Positions 34,308 through 43,484 are shown, counted from the stretch's first letter. The stretch: DNA of 64,000 bases from CAXBCP01 sp047638395 (GCA_047638395.1 JBLIMV010000006.1:62001-126000); one strand, 5' to 3'. Numbers and translations are program-made. Notes: generated by a model not told the origin, from the letters alone.

Positions 34308-35720
34308 GTGAAGAGCCCAGACATCCACCAAAGACCGGTTTTCGCTGCTCTGGCGATCGGTCTGACGATAATGCCGCTCGCGTTCGGCGGGACGACGGCC
34401 TGGTTCACAAACCTGTTCGCCGTATATATCGGCATTATTGCAGCGATCTGGTCGATAGCAGAGACGACCGGACCCACGCCTCTTCCCTCAGATACACGCC
34501 CCATACTGGTCCCAACGGCACTGGTGAGCATCGCAGTATTGTGGTGCTTCGCCCAGGCATGGCTCTCGGCACCTCCCGGCATCGCCCATAGCGCATGGTC
34601 CGAAGCAACGAGCCTGCTCGGCACGCCAGCCCTTCACCCAGCGATATCCGTCAATCCGGAAGCATCGGTCGCCGGTGCAGTCCGCCTGACCGGCTACGGT
34701 CTTGTGTTTATGCTGTGCTATCAATTTGCCGCTGTTGAACGCCGCGCAGCCCGGCTGCTTGCGCTGATTACCGCGGCCGGCTCGGCATTCGCCCTGTACG
34801 GTATCGGCCTCGAGCTCAGTGGAAGCGGCTACGTGCTGTGGTACGAACGCGACTTCGAACCCGGGAACCTGTCATCGACCTTCCCCAACCGAAATGCCTT
34901 CGCCGACTATGCCGCGCTATGCCTGATATGCGGTTGCGCCCTTTTATATCGTCGAACACTGAGGCATGAAGATCTGTCGCGCGGATGGCAGCGCGCAACC
35001 GTCGCGGTGTCTCTGTTTTATCTGCGTCGCAATGGCTGGCTGATATATGCCTCGGCCATCCTGTTTGCGGCTATCCTGATGACCCATTCCCGAGGCGGTC
35101 TGATCGTCGCCGTCGTGGCGTTGATCGCGTTTGCCGCCTGTGCGGCAGGCAGTGCGCTAAACCGGCGACCCTCCCTGATCGGCGCGATTGGGATTGCCGT
35201 CAGCGCCGGCACCCTCTTTGGCATTGCCGGCGGCGACACATCGGACCGCTTCGCCAAGATTGAAGCCGCTTCGTTCGAACGCATCGAAATATTCCGGCTC
35301 ACGGTCGACGCGATCGGAGACCGCCCCGTGCTGGGCACAGGCCTTGGCACGTTCTCCGATATCTTTGCGGCGTACCGGACAGAGGCACTGCTTCCTCAAA
35401 TCGATTTCGCCCATAACAGCTATCTGGAAAACGCCATGGAGATGGGCGTGCCTGCCGCCACTACGTTTTATGCGGGCCTGATGGTTCTGTTCATCTTCTT
35501 CGCCCGTAGCCTCAGGCATAATCGCCACGCGCACCCGTACCCGGCGCTTGGTATCGCTGCGATGACGGTTGCGTTCTTCCACTCGCTCTTCGACTACGCG
35601 GATCAATTTCCAGCGGTGGCGATTACGCTCGCAGCGATCCTGGGGATTGCCGCGGCGCAGTCTTTCAAGGTGCAACCGGCAGGTCCGGCCTTTAGCGGAG
35701 ATGACAGGCGTCAGGTTTAA
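34308..35720 (+). CDS. O-antigen ligase/polymerase family membrane protein (Wzy_C)
   Basis: 470-residue polytopic membrane protein of about eleven or twelve helices with the Wzy_C signature: THSRGGLIVAVVAL, then GDRPVLGTGLGTFSDIFAAYR and FAHNSYLENAMEMGVPA, where the His of AHNSYLE is typical of WaaL-type ligases. A large periplasmic loop sits around residues 85-125 and another before THSRGG. It begins with GTG. The locus already has a Wzy-like protein at 13812, so this one may be the ligase or a polymerase for a second polymer. It is followed by a 325-bp non-coding stretch. Confidence 0.83.
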   Translation: MKSPDIHQRPVFAALAIGLTIMPLAFGGTTAWFTNLFAVYIGIIAAIWSIAETTGPTPLPSDTRPILVPTALVSIAVLWCFAQAWLSAPPGIAHSAWSEATSLLGTPALHPAISVNPEASVAGAVRLTGYGLVFMLCYQFAAVERRAARLLALITAAGSAFALYGIGLELSGSGYVLWYERDFEPGNLSSTFPNRNAFADYAALCLICGCALLYRRTLRHEDLSRGWQRATVAVSLFYLRRNGWLIYASAILFAAILMTHSRGGLIVAVVALIAFAACAAGSALNRRPSLIGAIGIAVSAGTLFGIAGGDTSDRFAKIEAASFERIEIFRLTVDAIGDRPVLGTGLGTFSDIFAAYRTEALLPQIDFAHNSYLENAMEMGVPAATTFYAGLMVLFIFFARSLRHNRHAHPYPALGIAAMTVAFFHSLFDYADQFPAVAITLAAILGIAAAQSFKVQPAGPAFSGDDRRQV

Positions 35721-35805
35721 AGGCGCCCAAGCAACCACCAGCACCATCGTTGCTGCTCCGACAAACAGGATCCGAGCCAACAAAAGTCCAGGGTGTGGTT
35801 GGATA

Positions 35806-35878
35806 CCAGCCTGGCAACTGGCGTTTTTTGCCAGCCTGGCAACAGCCGTTTTTTGTCAGCCTATCAGCAGGCGGTGGT
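35806..35878. repeat. Imperfect 25-bp tandem repeats with T6 tracts
   Basis: Units at 35806-35830 and 35831-35855 share CCAGCCTGGCAAC followed by a variable triplet and CGTTTTTTG; a third, degenerate unit (TCAGCCTATCAGCAGGCGG) follows. The T6 tracts preceded by short GC stems resemble tandem intrinsic terminators for the ligase gene on the plus strand. Confidence 0.6.
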
Positions 35879-35982
35879 TATCAGCCATGGGCAGGCTGCC
35901 GGCGCACCGGGATGAATTCAGACGATTGATGTATTCAGGCCGTTTGACTGGGCGGCAAGACTCTATGCCTGAGACGCAAGCT

Positions 35983-36001
35983 GCGCGTGGGATCCACGCG
36001 C
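35983..36001. terminator. 8-bp GC-rich hairpin, loop GAT
   Basis: GCGCGTGG and CCACGCGC pair perfectly around three bases, 45 bases from the end of the kinase gene on the minus strand. Likely terminator or mRNA-stabilising stem for one or both convergent genes; there is no T-run. Confidence 0.45.
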
Positions 36002-36045
36002 TGGTATTATCAGGTCTGCTAAATGCATCCGCAGCCCGGTCTCGC

Positions 36046-38289
36046 TCAGGCGAGCGCTTCGCGATATCCGTAACTGGCTGATTTCTTGACATTCACCTGC
36101 TGAAGGACGACGCCGGAAACGCGGGCACCGGCTGTGGTCAGCTGCTTCATCGCGTCGATAGCCGCATGCTGCTTTGTGCCTTCCCAGCGGACCACGAACA
36201 CAGTCGTATCTGCGTAATGCGCCAGGACGCGCGCATCCGAGACAGCCTCAAGAGCAGGTGAATCGATGATGATCATTTCGTAAGACGAGCGGAGCTTTGC
36301 GAGCAGATCGCGCATATGCGTGGAATTCAGCAATTCGGGCGGGTTTGGCGTTCCGACATTGGCCGGCAGGACATGGAGTCCGCTCTTGCTGTCCGTCAGG
36401 ATAACCTCGTCGAGGGTTGCCTGACCGGAGAACAGGTCCAGCAGCCCCTTGTCAGGCGAAACACCAATGCGCGGTCCGACGGACGGTTTTCGAAGATCAC
36501 CGTCAATCAGCAAGACCCGGCCCTCCATTGCCGCAATCGCCGACAATCTGGCCAGGGAGATCGCGAGACTCGTCTTGCCATCGCCCGACTGAGAAGAAGC
36601 GACAAGCACTACTTTTGGCGGCGCGTCCGGGTTGGAAACGAGCAAAGAGGTGCGTAGCGATCTGATCGCCTCGACATAGGGAGAATGCCCATCAGTAAAT
36701 ACGATATCGTGCACGTTCTTGCGCGCTTCGGCACCGCGAATTCGCGGCACAATTCCGAGCGTCGGCTCGCGCATCACGCGCTCGACCTGAGTGACCGAAC
36801 GGAATCCACCATCGAGCCGCTCAAGGGTCAAGACAAGAACCAGCCCGAAGCCTATGGATACAAAGAAACCGAATGCGATAATAATGGGCTTACGCGGCGC
36901 AGACGGATGGGTCGGCGCTTTCGCGGGCGAGATCAGTTCAACCGGGTTGCGTTTGAGTGAAGACGTCTGTTCAACTTCTTTCGCACGGGCGACAAAGAGA
37001 TCGTAGAGCTTTCGGTTCGACAGCGCTTCGCGTCTCATCTGCAGGAACTGAACACGATCCTCATTGGTCGATGCACGTTCGACATCCACGGCGTCCAGTT
37101 GCTCACGGACAGAGCGGACAGCGGCTTCCGCGACCCGCACTTCATTAGCAAGAGCACCGATAATGCGTTGTTGCTCCTGGGCAATCTCACTGCGCGTGTT
37201 TTTGATCTCGGCGCGCAGATTTATCATCGTCGGATGTTTTTCGCCGAAGCGTGTATCTAGCTCAGCTGCACGGCGGACAAGCGCGGTTTCCTGAACGCGC
37301 AACCGCTGGATGGCATTGGAATTCTGAACTTCGGACGTCGAATCGAGCCCTTTGCCGGACGCACTGATCCTTTTCAACTGCCGCAGGCGGACCTGTTTTT
37401 CGGCTAGTTGGGATTTCACAGCGCCCAGACGTTGGCCAAGCTCCGATACGCGCCTGTCGATAATCGGTGACGTACCGTTATCGGCCAGGCGGCGGGCCGC
37501 CACAAATTCGGCAACTTTGCGTTCGGAGACACGGAGTTTCCCCTCCATTTCCGCGATACGCGAATCCAGCCACAGGCTTGTCGTCGCTGCCTGGTCTGCA
37601 GCGCGCGAAAGACGGTCCTCGCTATAGATATCAACAAAGGCGTTCGCCATAAGAGCCGATTTGGCGGCGGCCTTTGTCTCGAACTGGATCACAACGACAT
37701 TCGCCAGCCCGGGAGGTCGAATGACCATCCGCAGCCTGACACTATCGACAATCCGCTTCATCTCTCTCTGTGAGCGCTCTTCGTCGCTGATACTCGTATT
37801 CAGCGGTGACAATGTTTCAATCAGCCATTTTACGGGCGACAAATCGCGCATCGACGAAAACATACCGGGCTGAAGAGCCGGGTTGAATTCTGAATCCTCA
37901 ACGAGGTTCAGGGCGCTAACGACTTTCTCGATCAGCCGGTCGGACCTCATGACCTCGATTTCGCTATAGATCGAAACGCGTCCGCCCGAAGCTCCTGAAA
38001 GGAGTGAACGTGTATTGCCAATGTTGAGCGATTCAGTGTTGGGGCGAGTCTCGGCGTTAATCAGGATGCGTGCAGACGAGGTGTAGCGCGGCGGAATCTG
38101 ATAGGCCGCAAATATCGTAAGCCCTGTGATCACAGCGACGATCGTTACAAGAAGATACTTGTGACGCCAGAATGCCCGCAGCGTTTCAGCTACCGGCGGC
38201 TGCCCAGCCGCGCGCTCACCGCTAAACTCGATCGAACTCATCTTGGCCGTTCCATCCATTGGGACTGGCATCCAAATCATTGCATACAT
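36046..38289 (-). CDS. Polysaccharide co-polymerase/tyrosine autokinase (Wzz-Wzc/ExoP-like)
   Basis: About 747-residue inner-membrane protein that controls chain length and assembly. The N-terminal Wzz domain has a membrane helix (YLLVTIVAVITGLTIFAAY) and a long periplasmic coiled-coil (about residues 230-460); a second helix with the proline-rich SPAKAPTHPSAPRKP precedes the cytoplasmic BY-kinase domain. That domain has Walker A SSQSGDGKTS (near 572), Walker A' LLIDGDLRKP and Walker B MIIIDSP. The C-terminal tail has only two tyrosines (SYGY), fewer than the usual tyrosine cluster. Starts at 38259 and 38241 are also plausible, as none has a strong ribosome site. Confidence 0.9.
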   Translation of the reverse strand: MYAMIWMPVPMDGTAKMSSIEFSGERAAGQPPVAETLRAFWRHKYLLVTIVAVITGLTIFAAYQIPPRYTSSARILINAETRPNTESLNIGNTRSLLSGASGGRVSIYSEIEVMRSDRLIEKVVSALNLVEDSEFNPALQPGMFSSMRDLSPVKWLIETLSPLNTSISDEERSQREMKRIVDSVRLRMVIRPPGLANVVVIQFETKAAAKSALMANAFVDIYSEDRLSRAADQAATTSLWLDSRIAEMEGKLRVSERKVAEFVAARRLADNGTSPIIDRRVSELGQRLGAVKSQLAEKQVRLRQLKRISASGKGLDSTSEVQNSNAIQRLRVQETALVRRAAELDTRFGEKHPTMINLRAEIKNTRSEIAQEQQRIIGALANEVRVAEAAVRSVREQLDAVDVERASTNEDRVQFLQMRREALSNRKLYDLFVARAKEVEQTSSLKRNPVELISPAKAPTHPSAPRKPIIIAFGFFVSIGFGLVLVLTLERLDGGFRSVTQVERVMREPTLGIVPRIRGAEARKNVHDIVFTDGHSPYVEAIRSLRTSLLVSNPDAPPKVVLVASSQSGDGKTSLAISLARLSAIAAMEGRVLLIDGDLRKPSVGPRIGVSPDKGLLDLFSGQATLDEVILTDSKSGLHVLPANVGTPNPPELLNSTHMRDLLAKLRSSYEMIIIDSPALEAVSDARVLAHYADTTVFVVRWEGTKQHAAIDAMKQLTTAGARVSGVVLQQVNVKKSASYGYREALA

Positions 38290-38347
38290 TGAGGCTCGTC
38301 GTGGTTACCCACGCGTTAACCTCGGCGGACATGATTACCAAATAACG

Positions 38348-38362
38348 TTAACGCATCGTTGA
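38348..38362. promoter_or_regulatory. Near-match CtrA-type site TTAA-N7-TTGA
   Basis: TTAACGCATCGTTGA differs from TTAA-N7-TTAA by one base. It lies 59 bases upstream of the farthest start of the minus-strand Wzc-like gene, between it and the PglF-like gene. Confidence 0.35.
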
Positions 38363-38398
38363 CAGCGAAACGGTGGAACGTCTTTTTTTGGCGAAACC

Positions 38399-40489
38399 TC
38401 AGGCAAGGCCCAGCTGGGCGCCGTCCTGCTCGGGATTTTTGGCGATCGAACGATGCTCGACCGGAATATAGGAATTAACCAACGCGCCATCTTTGTTAGC
38501 AGTGGGTGTGTACTCGGGCACAACAGTTCGTATGAGCTTCAGGGCTTCATCGACCTTCGATATTTCGGCGACGTCGATGAGCTTGGTGATCAGCCGCTCC
38601 AGCATGACGAAATCAGCGGTGCGCGGTGAGGCCAGCAGAATGCCCTCGACCTCAGTCGGCAACAGTTCTTCAGATTGATGCAAGGGCTCCTCGTACAGCT
38701 TCTCACCCGGACGTAAACCCGTGTAGACGATATCTATATCCTCGCCCGGCCGCAGCCCCGCGAGCCTGATCATCTGGCGTGCCAGGTCCTGGATCCGGAC
38801 GGCCGACCCCATTTCCAGCGTATAAATGCTGCCTCGGTGTTCCTGCGATCGGGTTCCGAGCGCAGATGCCTGAAGAACCAGCGCAACGGCCTCACGCGTC
38901 GTCATGAAATAACGCGTTACCGCGGGATGGGTAACTGTCAGCGGACCGCCCACAGCAAGTTGTTTCTGAAACAACGGCACCACCGACCCGGTGGACCCCA
39001 GAACGTTGCCGAACCGCACGGTCAGAAAACGGGTACCGTTCTCCGGCGCCGTGTCGATATCCATTGCCTGGCAGTAACATTCCGCAACCCGCTTGGTCGC
39101 GCCCATGACGCTAGTCGGATTCACAGCCTTATCCGTCGAAATAAGAACCATTGCGGAGACCCCGGCCGCGCGAGCCGCATCCGCGATGTTCCGGGTGCCA
39201 CGGATATTGGTGAGCACACCCTCTGACGGGTGCATCTCGACCATGGGAACGTGTTTCATCGCGGCTGCATGAAATACCAGGGCCGGTTGGTGTTTTTCAA
39301 ACACACTAAAAACACGTGACCGGTCACGAACGTCGGCCATTACCACGCTCCGCTTCACGTCGGGGAAACGCTCTGCGACTTCCATGTCGATCCCGTAAAG
39401 ATGAAATTCGGAGTTATCGACAAGGATGATCTCTTCGGGGGAGAACGCGCTGATCTGGCGCACCAGTTCGCTGCCGATTGTACCACCGGCACCGGTGACC
39501 AATACTCTGGCGCCATGGCACAGATCACGCATACTGCCGCGGTCCAAAAGGGTTTGCGGGCGTCCAAGAAGGTCTTCAATCGCAATCGGTTTGACCTCGA
39601 TCCGCTGATCAATACCTGCACGCAGTTCGGTAAGTCGGGGAATCCGGCTGAGTGTGAGGCCCAGCCGCTCCGCCTCCTCGAGCATGGATTTCAGGCTGGC
39701 AGGGGATAAATGTTCCTCGGTAATCACCAGCCGGCTTGGACGGTTCCCTTTTCTATCAAGCTTCCGGACGACCGTTTCAAGATTTCCAGGTGACCCCAGA
39801 ACCTCTACTCCGTGAATCGAACGACGAAAATTCGCCCCCATTTCATCGACAATGCCAACGACCCGAAATCGCGATTCAGGGTCCCGGCCGAGCGCCCGCA
39901 GGAACAGTTCGGTTGCATCCCCCGCACCCAGAAGCAGCAGCGATATATGATCGTCCCGACCGCTCGGCTTTGTGCGAATATTGGGCTCGGCCGCGAGACG
40001 CGCACCGACCCGGGGTCCGCTCATCAGGACAACCATAAACAGCCAGGCATTTATATAAGTGCCCCACTCCGCCACCGACAGGGACCCCACAGTGCGATCT
40101 ATCGTCAGGTAGGAAAGTACGACGATCGTCGAAACCGTCAGAATCGATACGAGATCCGGCAACGAGGTGTAGCGCCAAAGACTGCGATAGGGCCGGAATA
40201 TGACAAACGCGACGGTCGCAAGAAGCGTGAACACCAGAATATCGGCTTCAAATCCCACGCCAACACCGCCATCGATGAGGTTACCGGGTACGATCAGCAG
40301 GGCTACCGTTATCGAAATCGACGCCATGCAGATATCGTGCAGGCAGGCAAAATGGGCAAAGCCGGGACCGTTGCGGTGCAGATCGAGAAAGCCGTCGCGC
40401 AGGCGCCCAAAAGCCAGGACTCCCTGAAAGCCGTTATCGTCCGTCGTGGTGTCCTCTGACGGCCTGTGATGATCAGGATGGTCTTTCAC
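38399..40489 (-). CDS. Membrane-bound nucleotide-sugar 4,6-dehydratase (PglF/WbpM/CapD-like)
   Basis: About 696 residues. The N-terminal part has four membrane helices (for example ITVALLIVPGNLI and ILVFTLLATVAFVIF). A CoA_binding_3-type domain follows (LLLLGAGDATELFLRALG), then the SDR dehydratase with VTGAGGTIGSELVRQ, active site STDKAVNPTSVMGATK (Met in place of Tyr, as in WbpM) and RPGEKLYEEPL. It converts UDP-GlcNAc to the 4-keto-6-deoxy form, the entry point to sugars such as QuiNAc, FucNAc or bacillosamine. The GTG at 40489 has GGGGGA upstream; a TTG at 40537 is the longer option. It is a paralogue of the soluble enzyme at 10499. Confidence 0.9.
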   Translation of the reverse strand: MKDHPDHHRPSEDTTTDDNGFQGVLAFGRLRDGFLDLHRNGPGFAHFACLHDICMASISITVALLIVPGNLIDGGVGVGFEADILVFTLLATVAFVIFRPYRSLWRYTSLPDLVSILTVSTIVVLSYLTIDRTVGSLSVAEWGTYINAWLFMVVLMSGPRVGARLAAEPNIRTKPSGRDDHISLLLLGAGDATELFLRALGRDPESRFRVVGIVDEMGANFRRSIHGVEVLGSPGNLETVVRKLDRKGNRPSRLVITEEHLSPASLKSMLEEAERLGLTLSRIPRLTELRAGIDQRIEVKPIAIEDLLGRPQTLLDRGSMRDLCHGARVLVTGAGGTIGSELVRQISAFSPEEIILVDNSEFHLYGIDMEVAERFPDVKRSVVMADVRDRSRVFSVFEKHQPALVFHAAAMKHVPMVEMHPSEGVLTNIRGTRNIADAARAAGVSAMVLISTDKAVNPTSVMGATKRVAECYCQAMDIDTAPENGTRFLTVRFGNVLGSTGSVVPLFQKQLAVGGPLTVTHPAVTRYFMTTREAVALVLQASALGTRSQEHRGSIYTLEMGSAVRIQDLARQMIRLAGLRPGEDIDIVYTGLRPGEKLYEEPLHQSEELLPTEVEGILLASPRTADFVMLERLITKLIDVAEISKVDEALKLIRTVVPEYTPTANKDGALVNSYIPVEHRSIAKNPEQDGAQLGLA

Positions 40490-40761
40490 GTCGTCCCCCG
40501 AATAAAGATACGCATCGATGCGTTGCGCTCTTTTCAAAGCAATATTCGGACCAGACTGGTTAACGACCGGAGCCTGTTGAAATAATTGACCTTTTCGGAA
40601 ACACCTCCGTCTTCAGCACTGCACCGAGGCGCTTGAACGGGACCTTCCCGGTCACTACAGGCGGCAATTTTTGCCGGGGGATGGCCGGGGATGGAAGGTT
40701 GCGCCCGTCAGCCGCGTGGATATCATGGGCGAAAGCGGCGACGCCGTAACGGGAGGAACGA

Positions 40762-41619
40762 ATGATAGAACTGGTCGATCTTCGATATGTGCATCTCGGT
40801 GCATCAAGCGCCACCGATGCCTCAAAATGGGCACAGGAGATCTACGGTCTTGAAGAGGTCGCGCGGGAAAACGGGCGCATTTATTTGCGCGGCGACGATC
40901 GCGACCACAACATCTGTTATTTCGACGGGGACCCCAAGGACAACACCGTCGGCGTAGAAGTCGCCGATTACGACGCGCTGGACCAGGCTGCAAGCCATCT
41001 TGAAGCCAATGGCGTGCAGGTCACCTGGGGTGACGATCAGGGCGCCGCCCTGCGCCGGTGTATGAAATACCTCACGTTCAGCGATCCGACGGGCAACAAG
41101 TTCGATCTCCTCGTTCGACCCTTTGCGTCGGGCCGGCGCTATTTCCCGAGCCGTGACGCCGGCGTGCACTGGTTCAACCATATCGGGCTCAAGACCACGG
41201 ACGCGCCGCGGGATGAGAAATTCTGGTGCACCCTGTTCAATTTTACCGCCAATGACTGGATCGGCGACGCCCCGCTGATGTCCTTCGATAAGGTACACCA
41301 CCGCTTTGCGTTGTTTCCGACGCATGAAGCAGGCGTCCAGCACATCAATTTCCAGGTAAAGGAAACCGACGACCTGATGCGGTCGTCCTATTTCTTCAAT
41401 GACCGACAGATCCGTATCGTTTTCGGACCCGGTCGGCATGCGACATCGGGAGCCCGATTCCTCTATTTCGAAGGCCCGGACGGCATGATCTACGAGTATT
41501 CCTGCGGCGTGCGGATGATCGAACCTGAAGAAGAATGGAAACCGCGCCAGTTCCCGTTTACGCCGGAATCGTTCTGCGTCTGGGGGTCGAAGCCCGACAT
41601 CCCCGAGTTCAAAGACTAG
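40762..41619 (+). CDS. VOC-family extradiol dioxygenase-like protein
   Basis: 285-residue two-module vicinal-oxygen-chelate protein of the BphC (2,3-dihydroxybiphenyl/catechol 2,3-dioxygenase) type. In the C-terminal module the iron ligands of type I extradiol enzymes are present: H140 in HWFNHIGL, H194 in GVQHINFQV and E245 in IYEYSCGV. Second-shell candidates H180 (VHHRF) and Y235 (RFLYFEGPDG) are also kept. It should cleave a catechol-like ring. It is 3 bp upstream of the class II aldolase homologue and heads a cluster with a TAXI-TRAP transporter. The 272-bp gap to its left shows no gene. Confidence 0.86.
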   Translation: MIELVDLRYVHLGASSATDASKWAQEIYGLEEVARENGRIYLRGDDRDHNICYFDGDPKDNTVGVEVADYDALDQAASHLEANGVQVTWGDDQGAALRRCMKYLTFSDPTGNKFDLLVRPFASGRRYFPSRDAGVHWFNHIGLKTTDAPRDEKFWCTLFNFTANDWIGDAPLMSFDKVHHRFALFPTHEAGVQHINFQVKETDDLMRSSYFFNDRQIRIVFGPGRHATSGARFLYFEGPDGMIYEYSCGVRMIEPEEEWKPRQFPFTPESFCVWGSKPDIPEFKD

Positions 41620-41622
41620 ATC

Positions 41623-42327
41623 ATGAGTGATACGGAATTCGGCGCCCTCGGCGAACCGCTGGATCACACCCAGGTGCGTGTCCGCATGGCGGCGCGCGCC
41701 CTTGGCAATAACGATCTCGGCCATGCATTCGGTCATGTCAGCGCGCGCATCGACGCCGACAGTTTCCTGGTCTGCGCACCGAAACCGATGGGGCTGATAA
41801 CGCCGGATGATTCCGGAACTGTCGTGCCGATCAACGGCGCGTTACCCGATGGCGTCCTTGGCGAGGTGCGCTGCCATCAGCAGATTTACAAACGCCGCCC
41901 CGACGTGAATGGCATCGCACGGACGTTCCTGCGCGATGTAATGACGCTATCGACATTCCAGCGCACACCTAAGCCGCGTATCGGGTTCGCCACCTATTTC
42001 GCGCCCTGCCCGCCGCTTTGGGACGACCCTTTGCTGTTGCGGGATGACGCGGCTGCAGAGAAATTCGCAGACACCCTGGGCGATGCCCGCGCCATCGTTA
42101 TGCGTGGCAATGGATGCGTTCTGACCGGGGCCACCGTCGAAGAAGCAATCGTGATGGCATTTTTTCTCGAAGAAGCAGCCAAGACCGAGCTCGCCGTGAT
42201 GGCAAGCGGCCAGGAAGCGGCGTCGGTTGTCTATTCGCCTGAACAGGCGAAAGCGCGCGCTGTCTCGTCAGGGCGCATCTTCGAGCGCATGTGGGATTAT
42301 CTGACCGACGGCGACCCGGAAGCGTAA
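41623..42327 (+). CDS. Class II aldolase/adducin-family protein lacking metal ligands
   Basis: 234-residue protein with the class II aldolase fold pattern: GHAFGHVSARID, SFLVCAPKPMGLITPDD, GEVRCHQQIYKRRPDV and ARAIVMRGNGCVLTGATVEEA. The acidic residue of the catalytic site has a match (E81). However, the metal-binding HtH of family members aligns with R100-T-F102, and the third His of the usual NHG motif is N163. A zinc-dependent aldolase reaction is therefore doubtful; a decarboxylase-like or non-catalytic role is possible. It sits 3 bp after the extradiol-dioxygenase-like gene and probably shares its pathway. Confidence 0.82.
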   Translation: MSDTEFGALGEPLDHTQVRVRMAARALGNNDLGHAFGHVSARIDADSFLVCAPKPMGLITPDDSGTVVPINGALPDGVLGEVRCHQQIYKRRPDVNGIARTFLRDVMTLSTFQRTPKPRIGFATYFAPCPPLWDDPLLLRDDAAAEKFADTLGDARAIVMRGNGCVLTGATVEEAIVMAFFLEEAAKTELAVMASGQEAASVVYSPEQAKARAVSSGRIFERMWDYLTDGDPEA

Positions 42328-42453
42328 TTTCTCTTCTCCGAATTCGAATGCCCGCTTGCGCCACTGTGGTCTTCGCGGGATAGTAGAAAAAAAATAAATC
42401 GATATTTGGAATCGGATTTTGAAAAAATCGAAATCCTTACTTGGGAGAGAGAC

Positions 42454-43413
42454 ATGAGAAATGTAACGAAAATCGCGATTGCAGCAGTGCCGCTCGTCAT
42501 GATGGCGAGTGCGGCCAATGCAGAAACCTTTGTGCGGATGATTTCCGGCCCCGCAGGCGGCGCATGGTATCCGTTCGGCGCGAAAATCATGGAAGTCGCG
42601 CAGAAGGAAGTCAAAGGCATCCGGACATCAAACGGCCCCGGCGGCGGCGTCGGCAATGTGCGCAAGGTCGACAAGGGCTCGGCCGAGCTGGGCTGGACGT
42701 TCGGTTTCACAGCTTATGAAGGCTATGCCGGCAAGGGAAAATTCAAGAAGAAGCACGAAAACATCCGCTATTTCGCGACCCTTTACCCGGGAATTCTGCA
42801 GACCGCCGTGCCGAAAAACTCGCCGATCAAGTCCTACGCGGACCTGAAGGGCAAGAACTTCAGCCCAGGCAAACTGACGTTTTCCGGCAATGTCACGGTC
42901 GAAAAACTGCTCGGCCATTACGGCATCACCTATAACGATATCAAATCCGGCGGCGGCACGATCCATCGTGTCGGCTACAAGGATTCGGTTGCTCTGATGA
43001 AAGACGGCCATGTCGATGCATTCGTGGCGCTGACCAATGTGCCGAATTCGTCCTTTATCGCCCTCGACTTCCAGCCCGGTATCCGGTTCCTGTCGGTCGA
43101 CAAGAAAATCGCCGACAAGTTCGTCGCAGCGACCCCCGGCTTTTTCAACTACACGGTCAAAGGCGGTTCCTACAAGGGCATCACCGAGGACATACCGACC
43201 CTGGCGACTGCAACTGTGATTATCACCAACAAGAACGTTGATAACGAGCTTGCGTACAATCTCGCTGCCGCGTTCTGGAAGAGCCATGCGGAATTCGTGA
43301 AGGTCAACAAGACCTGGAATAACGTGAAGCTCGCCACCGCGCTGCAGGGTGCCGCCATTCCGGTCCACCCCGGCGTGATGAAGTTCTACAAAGAAAAAGG
43401 CATCGCGAAGTAA
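42454..43413 (+). CDS. TAXI-family TRAP transporter substrate-binding protein
   Basis: 319-residue periplasmic binding protein. The signal peptide (MRNVTKIAIAAVPLVMMASAANA) is followed by ETFVRMISGPAGGAWYPFGAKI, the hallmark start of TAXI proteins, and GPGGGVGNVRKVDKGSAELG. It would deliver a dicarboxylate- or amino-acid-like solute to the fused permease encoded next. GGGAGAG lies just before the ATG. The leader between 42328 and 42453 is strikingly AT-rich, with an imperfect hairpin near 42409-42437, and may carry the promoter. Confidence 0.93.
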   Translation: MRNVTKIAIAAVPLVMMASAANAETFVRMISGPAGGAWYPFGAKIMEVAQKEVKGIRTSNGPGGGVGNVRKVDKGSAELGWTFGFTAYEGYAGKGKFKKKHENIRYFATLYPGILQTAVPKNSPIKSYADLKGKNFSPGKLTFSGNVTVEKLLGHYGITYNDIKSGGGTIHRVGYKDSVALMKDGHVDAFVALTNVPNSSFIALDFQPGIRFLSVDKKIADKFVAATPGFFNYTVKGGSYKGITEDIPTLATATVIITNKNVDNELAYNLAAAFWKSHAEFVKVNKTWNNVKLATALQGAAIPVHPGVMKFYKEKGIAK

Positions 43414-43437
43414 GCGGGCCTGATCACGGGTAACCGG

Positions 43438-43467
43438 GCCGCCCTCTTCCCTGCGGGAGAGGGCGGC
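43438..43467 (+). terminator. Long intercistronic hairpin after the TAXI gene
   Basis: GCCGCCCTC pairs with GAGGGCGGC, and after a one-base bulge TCCC pairs with GGGA around a TGC loop, giving about 13 pairs. It lies 25 bases after the TAXI stop and 18 bases before the permease ATG. It probably attenuates or protects the upstream message, so that binding protein outnumbers permease. Confidence 0.6.
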
Positions 43468-43484
43468 TCATCCGTGACCGCCGC

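Larger units (their letters stand above)
35721..36045. other. Non-coding region between convergent genes
   Basis: 325 bases between the ligase-like gene and the convergent chain-length/kinase gene. It contains imperfect tandem repeats with T6 tracts and a strong GC-rich hairpin, described separately. No open frame here shows protein-like composition or recognisable motifs. The most likely job is transcription termination from both sides. Confidence 0.7.

Noticed and set aside
35569..36081. A 170-codon plus-strand frame running from the ligase gene into the repeats
   Set aside because: It begins inside the ligase gene in another frame and runs through terminator-like repeats; no protein-like features.
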